Below are positions 1 to 7,150 of a DNA stretch of 64,000 nt, piece by piece; position 1 is the stretch's first letter, and every line of letters begins with the position of its first letter. This DNA is from Gammaproteobacteria bacterium UBA7310. GTDB lineage: Bacteria > Pseudomonadota > Gammaproteobacteria > Pseudomonadales > Ketobacteraceae. The translations under genes and the position numbers were made by a program. The notes under the pieces are model-generated. The model did no database searches, was not told where the DNA came from, and worked only from the letters and a program-made list of their open reading frames with translations. The stretch lies in the NCBI GenBank assembly GCA_002471665.1, contig DKQK01000057.1, positions 68,919 to 132,918 on the forward strand. The letters are read 5' to 3'.

Positions 1-85
1 AATGGAGTGCGCCGCGGCAGAGGTGTTTTAGCGTGTGCATAATGTCAGAGTACTCCGTGGGTGAATGGGTAGGTTTTTATTGGGA

Positions 86-964
86 TCAATGTGGGATGTA
101 GCGCTCACGTTGGGCATAGGGAACCGCTGTTGCCCCCTCCAGCTTGCTGTTGATATTGCGCAGATAATGCGTCATGAAATGCTCGGTGATGCTTTCATTG
201 CCCAGGTTGTCCCAGAAGGAATCCACACCTTCGGTGCGAACCTGGTGCTGGGTTTGGTAGCTGTAGTACTTGCCTTGCAATAAGATCAGTTCCGGGCCCA
301 GGTGTTCGTAGGCGCCATGGAGGGAGTCCAACAGATCGGTGGGGGGCACCAGGGGCACCAGATCATTTTCATCCGCCACTCTCAATAACGGCAGGTGGCG
401 GTATTTTTGCGCTCCGGCATGATTGGTGACCTTGGGTTGGCCAAAATTGATGGAGGGTCCCAGGGGGTAACCTTCCTCGTACAGATACATCATCAGTAGG
501 GTGGCTATGGCCGCACCCAGGGAGTGACCGGTGACGATAGTTGTGTATTTTTTGTTCAGCTTGGGTTGGATATCGCGAAAAATCTGGTCCGTATCCCGAT
601 CGAATCCGTTGTGTACGAAGATGCCCAGCTTGGGATTGCGGGATTCGATATAGGCCACGTCATCGCGAATGTTGCGCAGGTTGTCGGTACCGCGCACTGC
701 GATGATCTGACGCTGGTGCTGGTGGTCCAGCTCCATAAAATATTGCACCTTACCCTGCGCGCTGGTGGCCACCAGTTGGGTGGCGGGAAAGGTGGCCCTG
801 ATGAGCGCTTCAGTCTGGTAGGCGGCTGCAGCCCGTTGGGCATACCAATCCACTTCATGAAACCGGATCTGTACCTTGTCGCTATTGTCCTGATTCTGGC
901 AGGCTGTCAGTAACAGCACTACCGCGAAAATGAATGGCTTCATTATCCTGGCAGTCTGATTCAT
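86..964 (-). CDS. Class 3 lipase-like lipoprotein
   Basis: A 292-residue alpha/beta hydrolase of the fungal-type (class 3) lipase family, expected to hydrolyse acyl esters. The nucleophile elbow GHSLGAA is present with Ser148. The downstream NDLVPLVPP and YEHLG segments match the family's catalytic Asp and His regions. The N-terminus has a short hydrophobic stretch ending in LLTAC (Cys22), a lipobox, so the protein is probably lipid-anchored on the periplasmic side. A second start, Met8 at position 943, would give a more typical short lipoprotein leader; I cannot decide between them. The gene stands alone, divergent from the diguanylate cyclase to its right. The substrate is unknown. Confidence 0.85.
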   Translation of the reverse strand: MNQTARIMKPFIFAVVLLLTACQNQDNSDKVQIRFHEVDWYAQRAAAAYQTEALIRATFPATQLVATSAQGKVQYFMELDHQHQRQIIAVRGTDNLRNIRDDVAYIESRNPKLGIFVHNGFDRDTDQIFRDIQPKLNKKYTTIVTGHSLGAAIATLLMMYLYEEGYPLGPSINFGQPKVTNHAGAQKYRHLPLLRVADENDLVPLVPPTDLLDSLHGAYEHLGPELILLQGKYYSYQTQHQVRTEGVDSFWDNLGNESITEHFMTHYLRNINSKLEGATAVPYAQRERYIPH

Positions 965-1084
965 AGTGTCCGCTATGTCACTTGCTTCGCAATGTCACCG
1001 TGTCTAAATGGTGTTTTTGATTTATAGTTATCCAGGCTCGATTTATTTGATCGGCCTGCGTTGTTTCCCGGTTTGGGCTTTTTC

Positions 1085-2881
1085 ATGATTCTAAAATTGA
1101 TAGTAGCAGTGCTTTTGATATTTCCCCAGTTTGCTCTGGCGGTGAATGTCATTGATGTTGGGGGCCAGGAAACGGGCACCAAAACCACCGGGCAGCAAGA
1201 GATTCTGCACGATGTGGATGGGGATCTGGATATTGCTGCTGCCGCCAGCATTTCTGAGCGCGGTGCCTTTCAGCCGTTGCAGAGCGCAGGTTCCACCGGT
1301 TTAAAGCCCGGTGCCTTCTGGAGTCACTTTGCCCTGCGCAACGTAACGGATGAGGCAATTACCCTTGATCTGGAATACGTGGACCATCAGTTGATTGCCC
1401 TGGAGGCGTATACCCGCAACCTGGATTCCAGCGACGATTATCGTAATATTGCCCGCATGTCTCTGGCCGAATCCTTCAGTGAACGGCCGGTGGTGCACAA
1501 TCGCTTTGTGGTGCGGGTGACGATTCCTGCCCGGCAGGTTAAGGAATTTTTGATTAAGTTCAGCTCGCACCAGGCGGGGTTTGTTTTTCCCAGCATGCGG
1601 ATCTGGAACCCTGATCGCCTGCGGGAGGTGCATACCACTGAAGTGGGCATCATTATGTTTCTGTTTGGTGGTATCTTCCTGATGGCGATTATCTCGCTGG
1701 TGGGGGCACTGGCGACGCAGGATCGGACCTTTTTGATCTATGCGGTTTACGCGCTTTCCAAGATTGTCAGCTGGTGTACCATTCTGGGCTATACCCACCA
1801 ATTCTTCATCAAAGAAGGCTTTCACTGGAACTATCTCTCGGTCAGTGGTGCTTTCGGGGTATTGGCGGGCACGGTGTTTGCCCGGGCCTTTCTGCAAACC
1901 CAAAAATACACACCGCGCATCGATTATGTGCTGATTTTTATGATGCTCAATGCGGTGTTTCTGCTGTTTTGCGCCTTGTTTAATCTCACCGCGCTCGCTG
2001 TGCTGTCAATTACCGTTGCCCTGTTGTTGTACCCCATGATGTCGGTTGCCGGTGTGGTGCGTTGGCGCCAGGGCTCGACGGATGCGGCGGTGTTTGCCCT
2101 GGCCTGGAGCCTGTTGGTGGTGGGATTGGTGGTGCAGGCGTTGCGTGATCTGGGGCTGGTGGAACACAGTATTATGAATTATTACTGGCCGGCGTTTGCC
2201 TCTTTTGTCGAGATGCTGGGTATTATGGCCGCCATGGGGATCAAGGTGCGCCGTTTGCGTTTACAGAAAGATCAGGCGGAACATCGCTATACCGAGCAGC
2301 TGGAGATGTCCAAGGCTGAACTTGAAGCGCAGGTGGTGGCCCGTACCCGCGAATTGGAGCAGGCCAAACTGGCCGCCGAACATGAAGCCCGTACCGATCC
2401 GTTAACCGGGGTTTATAATCGCCGCAGCTTTTTTATCGAGGCCGGAAAACGGATGAATCTGGCACTGCGTAAACACCAGCCCTTGAGCATCATGATGTTT
2501 GATATTGATCACTTCAAGTCGGTCAACGATACCTTTGGCCACAGTATTGGTGATGAAGCCTTGCGGGTGTTCAGTGATTCTGTGGTGCAGAACCTGCGCG
2601 ACAGTGACGTGTGGGGGCGACTGGGTGGCGAAGAATTTGCGCTGGTGTTGAGCGAGGATCGCGAAGGCACATTGCAGACGGCGCAACGCTTGCGCCAGGC
2701 CATCGGGCAGATCGTGATTAATACCCCATCGGGCGAGCTGCGCATGACGGCCAGCATCGGGGTGGCCTATCTGCAGTCCGATCACAACATTGAGTTGTTA
2801 CTCAATAAAGCCGACGATGCCTTGTACAAAGCCAAAAATCAGGGCCGTGACCAGATCGTTGAGTACAGCGAAGCACTCTGA
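1085..2881 (+). CDS. Membrane diguanylate cyclase, 7TMR-DISM sensor plus GGDEF
   Basis: A 598-residue predicted c-di-GMP synthase. An N-terminal signal-like segment is followed by a periplasmic 7TMR-DISMED2-type domain (about 30-180), seven membrane helices (about 185-390), a short coiled coil and a C-terminal GGDEF domain. The active-site loop is GGEEF, intact. An RxxD inhibitory site (RDSD) lies five residues before it, so product inhibition is likely. I chose ATG 1085 because it opens directly into a hydrophobic leader (MILKLIVAVLLIF); an upstream in-frame TTG at 1061 would add eight residues. The gene ends two bases before the convergent hydroxylase gene. The signal sensed is unknown; this sensor type often binds carbohydrates or calcium. 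Confidence 0.9.
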   Translation: MILKLIVAVLLIFPQFALAVNVIDVGGQETGTKTTGQQEILHDVDGDLDIAAAASISERGAFQPLQSAGSTGLKPGAFWSHFALRNVTDEAITLDLEYVDHQLIALEAYTRNLDSSDDYRNIARMSLAESFSERPVVHNRFVVRVTIPARQVKEFLIKFSSHQAGFVFPSMRIWNPDRLREVHTTEVGIIMFLFGGIFLMAIISLVGALATQDRTFLIYAVYALSKIVSWCTILGYTHQFFIKEGFHWNYLSVSGAFGVLAGTVFARAFLQTQKYTPRIDYVLIFMMLNAVFLLFCALFNLTALAVLSITVALLLYPMMSVAGVVRWRQGSTDAAVFALAWSLLVVGLVVQALRDLGLVEHSIMNYYWPAFASFVEMLGIMAAMGIKVRRLRLQKDQAEHRYTEQLEMSKAELEAQVVARTRELEQAKLAAEHEARTDPLTGVYNRRSFFIEAGKRMNLALRKHQPLSIMMFDIDHFKSVNDTFGHSIGDEALRVFSDSVVQNLRDSDVWGRLGGEEFALVLSEDREGTLQTAQRLRQAIGQIVINTPSGELRMTASIGVAYLQSDHNIELLLNKADDALYKAKNQGRDQIVEYSEAL

Positions 2882-2883
2882 TT

Positions 2884-3813
2884 TTAGTCCATCATCTTCG
2901 CTTTCCAACGAAACGGGATTAACAGCTGTTTCCAATAGTTGTTCATGGGATAGCGTTCTTCGTGATGAATGCCCAGTTCTTGCGGGCTGCCATCGGGGCG
3001 GTAGTAGTGGGTGCCAAACATCACATCCCATACAATTAACACCGCGCCGTAGTTGTGGTTGGCTTCATCAAGGCGCTTCGAATGATGCCAGCGGTGCAGT
3101 TCATTGGTGTTGAACACGTAGTTCAGCCAGCCGTACCTCAGTTTGATATTGCAGTGTTGAATGGAGCCACCGATGGCCAGCAACACGCTGTTCAGAATCA
3201 ATGCCTCCTGGCTGGCACCGATCAGGTAGCAGGGTACGACACCCAGGGCAAAGGTGCACAGATGGTAGAGCGGGTGAATGCGAAAACCATTGAGCAGGTG
3301 CATGCGCTTGACGCTGTGATGTACGGAATGCAATGGCCACCAGCGCAGGTTCTCGTGGCCCATGCGATGGAACCAGTACTTGGCGAATTCAATGATCAGC
3401 AGCACCAACAGGGTTTCGGCCCACAGTGGCATGGAATCCGGAATCAAACGGTAATTCTGCGGCAGATCCAATGCCAGGAAAGCATACAGTGCAATCAGTG
3501 GGCCTGCTTTTTTTAACGCACCTTCCACGAAAACCCCTACCAGAATCAGAGAGCTGAAATCCGGACCCAGATCACCCCGTGACTGGTTCCATTGCGGGTT
3601 CAGAGGATGGACCCGTTCAAACAGCATGGTAATCAACAATACGGATACGGAAATAACGAACGAGGCGGTTTCCACATGCTGGCCTGTGTGCAGGAACCAG
3701 GACATGGTGCCCAACGCGGTCAATGCCAGAGTCGGAAAGTACAGCCATTCAAATGCCAGCGTACCCAGTGCGGGGCCGGCAATGACAATGGGTGCGGAGT
3801 TGGCGTTATCCAT
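2884..3813 (-). CDS. Sterol desaturase / fatty acid hydroxylase family protein
   Basis: A 309-residue integral membrane di-iron oxygenase, last gene of the PKS operon. The histidine clusters of the superfamily are all visible: HRMGH, HSVHH followed by KRMH, and HRWHH. Family members hydroxylate or desaturate hydrophobic lipids at the membrane face. I chose ATG 3813 because GAGG lies about nine bases upstream; longer readings begin inside the preceding RND gene. It overlaps that gene by eight bases, so translation is probably coupled. From the context it probably tailors or degrades the operon's lipid product, but an independent role (for example on ether lipids) cannot be excluded. Confidence 0.85.
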   Translation of the reverse strand: MDNANSAPIVIAGPALGTLAFEWLYFPTLALTALGTMSWFLHTGQHVETASFVISVSVLLITMLFERVHPLNPQWNQSRGDLGPDFSSLILVGVFVEGALKKAGPLIALYAFLALDLPQNYRLIPDSMPLWAETLLVLLIIEFAKYWFHRMGHENLRWWPLHSVHHSVKRMHLLNGFRIHPLYHLCTFALGVVPCYLIGASQEALILNSVLLAIGGSIQHCNIKLRYGWLNYVFNTNELHRWHHSKRLDEANHNYGAVLIVWDVMFGTHYYRPDGSPQELGIHHEERYPMNNYWKQLLIPFRWKAKMMD

Positions 3814-6142
3814 GAACGGGATCCTCGGAATGGTGGTTGTGGTCAGTACGATCGAATATAAGCAGCAGCGCCGGTATGAACAGCAGATCCACCAGCAATG
3901 CAATGCCGATGGTGAGGGTGGTCAGAATGGATGTATTGGCGGTAATGTTCATGGCGGAAAAGCCAAGCATGGCAAATCCGGCAATGAGAATCAGCGAAGT
4001 AATGAGGATGGCGGGCCCCACCCGGGCAAAGGCGAAACGCACGGCATCTTCGCTATTCATATTCAGTTGCTGACGCCCGGTGCGGTACTTGCCCAGAAAA
4101 TGAATGGTGTCATCCACCACGATGCCAAAAGCAATCCCCAGGGTAACCGTCAGGCCCACATCGATATTGCCATTGAGCATGCCCCACACACCAAAGGCCA
4201 ACGCCACAGGCAGTACGTTACAGGCAATGCTCACCAGCCCCAGTTTGACGGAGCGGAACAAACGGCTGAGCACCAATCCCATGACAAACAACGAACCAAT
4301 CAGGCCGATCAACATACCCTTCATGCTGCGCTCACCAATGTGGGCAAACATCAGTGGTGCGCTGGCGGATATTATCTGCGGTTGCCGCTTGGCGTGCTGT
4401 TGCAGCCAGCTGAACGCCTTTTGATTCAGTTCTATGTGATATTCACCGGCGGTGTTGTTCATGGTAACCCGCACCCGGGAGGCCTGACGGCCCGGTGCGA
4501 TCATGGTGCTCAGATCCCCGCCGAAGGGCAGTGACATTTCGTAGAGCAGCAATAGCTGGGCAATGGCCTCGGGATCGTTGGGAACCTGATAAAAATCGGC
4601 ATCATCGCTGTGCCATGATTGATTGAGGCGTTTGATAATGTCCGCCATGGAATCCACGTGCACCACGTGGGGTTGCTGTGCCAGCCACTGACTGAATTGA
4701 TCCAGTAGATTCAGGTAATCCGGATGGGTAACAGGCTGACCGGCAGCCACTGGAATGGAAAAGTTCAGTGCCCCCAGGCCGGTGATGCGATCGTTGACGA
4801 ATTCCATATGCTGGCGCATGGTTTGCTGGGTGCCGAAGTATTTAACGGGATCATCATTGATGCGGTTTAACGGCAGGCAGGCCAAGCCGGCGATAACCAC
4901 AACCAGGCCGCCGGCGAACAGCGCGCGGGGGTGCCGGATAACCCAGTCCGCCACGGCATCCATGCCCGCCGCCGCGCCGGCCTGCTTTAGCGTTTGCTGC
5001 CGAATGCGGTGGGGGGCGATCATCACCAGTGCCGGTAGCAGCAGCGTCGCATACAGCCAGGCTGCAATCACTCCGGCACAAACGATATAGCCCAGTGCCT
5101 GATAGGGAGGTGAGTCATTGAAATGCAAGGTGAGAAAACCGGCTGCGGTGAACACGGAGGTGAGCAACACGGGCACTTGATTTTGGTACAAGCTGGTGCC
5201 CAGCGCGGTGACTTTATCCTGCCCCTGTTGCCGGAACAAACGATAGCGGGTGAGAATGTGGACACTGTCCGCGATGGCCAGGGTCAGTATCATGATGGGG
5301 GCCACGGTGACAGCCGCGTTGATTTTCATACCGGTCCATCCCAACAGACCCATGCCGGTGCCGATGGCGCACACGGCTGTAAGCACGGTAAAGACAACAA
5401 AGGCGACGCTGCGGAAGATCAGGCCCAGCAGTACCAGCATAACAACAAAGAACGCCGGCCACACAAACGCCATGTCGCCTGCGGTGGATTCCGGAAAAGC
5501 TTGATCCACTACAATCTGGCCGGTCAGATACGTATTGAACTGAGGGTGGTCCTGCTCGAACCGGGCGAGCAGATCGCGCACAAAGAACACCACCTTTGGC
5601 GTTTCCAGCGCGCGGTCTACACCGGGCAGCTTGATCAGAATGCGCATGCCGGCCACATCACCCTGTGCCGAAATCAGTGCGTTTACGGTGGCTGGCTCCC
5701 GCAGGGCAAATTGCTCGCGCTGTTGCAGATGGGCCTGGCTGAGATTGGCGTCGCTGCTGAACAAATCCTCCACCAGAAAATCATCCTCGTTGGCGAGGGT
5801 GTAGGGGAAATTGGTGAGGGAATCCACCCGCAGCGAATAGGGTGTTTGCCAGGCGGCTGCGGTCAGCTGCGCCAACGCCTGCAGATTGTGTTCACTGAAC
5901 AGATGGCTGCCATCGTTGGTGGCGATGGCAATGAAAACAAACTCTTCGGATCCGTAAGTGGATTGCAGGTCTTCATAGGCTGCCAGTTGGGGGTTGTCGG
6001 CGCTGAAGAAAAAGCGGAAATCCAGGGTGTTGTGGTAGCGGCTGGTGCCCACACCACAGGCCACGGTAAACAGCAGGCACAGTATTAATGTGAGCCGGGG
6101 CCGGTGCAGTGGAAAGGATACCCGTGGCATCGACTCGGTCAT
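3806..6142 (-). CDS. RND-superfamily (MMPL/HpnN-type) lipid exporter
   Basis: A 778-residue transporter with the duplicated RND layout: a first membrane helix (about 12-30), a large periplasmic loop, five to six helices, then the whole pattern again. The proton-relay region of each half shows acidic residues (LAIADSVHI in the first half, GIVVDDTIHF in the second). This is the two-half predicted-exporter group (COG1033) that includes hopanoid and lipid transporters such as HpnN and is related to mycobacterial MmpL. I chose ATG 6142 because AGGGG lies six bases upstream; an ATG at 6166 would add eight residues. In this operon it most likely exports or relocates the lipid product. Confidence 0.88.
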   Translation of the reverse strand: MTESMPRVSFPLHRPRLTLILCLLFTVACGVGTSRYHNTLDFRFFFSADNPQLAAYEDLQSTYGSEEFVFIAIATNDGSHLFSEHNLQALAQLTAAAWQTPYSLRVDSLTNFPYTLANEDDFLVEDLFSSDANLSQAHLQQREQFALREPATVNALISAQGDVAGMRILIKLPGVDRALETPKVVFFVRDLLARFEQDHPQFNTYLTGQIVVDQAFPESTAGDMAFVWPAFFVVMLVLLGLIFRSVAFVVFTVLTAVCAIGTGMGLLGWTGMKINAAVTVAPIMILTLAIADSVHILTRYRLFRQQGQDKVTALGTSLYQNQVPVLLTSVFTAAGFLTLHFNDSPPYQALGYIVCAGVIAAWLYATLLLPALVMIAPHRIRQQTLKQAGAAAGMDAVADWVIRHPRALFAGGLVVVIAGLACLPLNRINDDPVKYFGTQQTMRQHMEFVNDRITGLGALNFSIPVAAGQPVTHPDYLNLLDQFSQWLAQQPHVVHVDSMADIIKRLNQSWHSDDADFYQVPNDPEAIAQLLLLYEMSLPFGGDLSTMIAPGRQASRVRVTMNNTAGEYHIELNQKAFSWLQQHAKRQPQIISASAPLMFAHIGERSMKGMLIGLIGSLFVMGLVLSRLFRSVKLGLVSIACNVLPVALAFGVWGMLNGNIDVGLTVTLGIAFGIVVDDTIHFLGKYRTGRQQLNMNSEDAVRFAFARVGPAILITSLILIAGFAMLGFSAMNITANTSILTTLTIGIALLVDLLFIPALLLIFDRTDHNHHSEDPVHG

Positions 6143-6172
6143 GTTTATCCCCTGGTTATCCGCCATGGTGCA

Positions 6173-7150
6173 TTACCAGCCTGATATCAGTTGGTGCTGG
6201 TTACCGGCGATGGCATGCAGCAAATTAAACAGATAAAAACTCACAATAAATGGCACGGAAAACTGGCGCGGGTTAAAGCGGCTGTTTCGATGGCGCAGAA
6301 ACAACCTCAGGCTGAGTGCCACAAACAGCAGGCCCAGCAAGGGCAGCCAGCCGGTGAGGGCGGCGGCGCCGCTGTGTTGCCAGGGCCGGTTTATCAGTAA
6401 CATGCCGCCGATCGCCAGCACCCCGCACAGGCTGCCCAGGGTAAGCGCCGCTGCGGTGCCGATTTCCGCTGAGTACAGTTTTTCCCCGGCTGCTGTCAGG
6501 TTCTGCCACATGCTTTTACGGATGATTTCGAAATGGAGAAAAGCCAGAATATAGCAGCCGATGATCAACAGCAGGTCGGGGCTGAAGTGCACCTGATGGG
6601 TGAACTGAACCTGCAACAGGGTATAAAAGCTCAGCGCAATGCTGACCGGATAGGTGAGCAGCAGATTGAAGAACAGGCTGCGATCCATCAACGGAATCGC
6701 TTTCTCCAGCCACATCAGCAGTAAACCATAGCCGATGTTCAACATGACAAACAAAGCCAGTGGCCAGGCAAGTACCAAGTTCACAGCCATCATGAGCAGG
6801 GTGCCTACAATGACGTAAGAGCGAATGTCCATCATGCTCACTGCGCCGGATACCAGGGGGCGATCCGGGTTGTATTGTTGGTCGTAGGCCAGATCCTTAA
6901 CCTCATCAATGGCGCGCAGCACAAACAGCACGCCGAAAAAGGTGAATACCGATATCAGTGTGGGCAACCCCCAACGCCAGGTGTGCGTTTCACTGTGTAA
7001 GACAAACAATCCCTGGATGGATAGAAACCACAGGCTTGCAAACAACAAATGCTGTTTGGGTTCATAGATGATCCGGGAAAACTGATTCAGTCGTTGCCAG
7101 TAATGGGCGTGGCTCCGGGTGCTCTGGGCAATCCCCGCTGAGTCGTTCAT
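6173..7150 (-). CDS. UbiA-family membrane prenyltransferase
   Basis: A 325-residue polytopic membrane protein of the UbiA superfamily, which moves isoprenyl groups from prenyl diphosphates onto an acceptor. The first Asp-rich motif is recognisable at Asp82, Asp86 and Asp90, followed by YNPDRPLVSG, as in UbiA and archaeal-lipid prenyltransferases. It is a variant: the usual Asn-Asp pair reads Asp82-Glu83. The second Asp-rich motif is not obvious; the matching loop (LHFEIIRKS and on to GEKLYSAE) has no Asp pair. The start ATG overlaps the stop of the upstream phosphotransferase gene (ATGA), so the two are coupled. The acceptor and donor are unknown. It is unlikely to be the housekeeping ubiA, given its place in a secondary-metabolism operon. 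Confidence 0.85.
   Translation of the reverse strand: MNDSAGIAQSTRSHAHYWQRLNQFSRIIYEPKQHLLFASLWFLSIQGLFVLHSETHTWRWGLPTLISVFTFFGVLFVLRAIDEVKDLAYDQQYNPDRPLVSGAVSMMDIRSYVIVGTLLMMAVNLVLAWPLALFVMLNIGYGLLLMWLEKAIPLMDRSLFFNLLLTYPVSIALSFYTLLQVQFTHQVHFSPDLLLIIGCYILAFLHFEIIRKSMWQNLTAAGEKLYSAEIGTAAALTLGSLCGVLAIGGMLLINRPWQHSGAAALTGWLPLLGLLFVALSLRLFLRHRNSRFNPRQFSVPFIVSFYLFNLLHAIAGNQHQLISGW

Noticed and set aside
3626..4534. 302-codon open frame on the plus strand
   Set aside because: Antisense to the RND exporter and hydroxylase genes, Gln/His-rich with no domain; shadow frame.
5123..6088. 321-codon open frame on the plus strand
   Set aside because: Antisense to the RND exporter; low-complexity Gly/His/Gln content and no motif.
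6173..7150. Housekeeping 4-hydroxybenzoate octaprenyltransferase (ubiA)
   Set aside because: Variant first and no second Asp-rich motif, no ubiC neighbour, and operon context of secondary metabolism.
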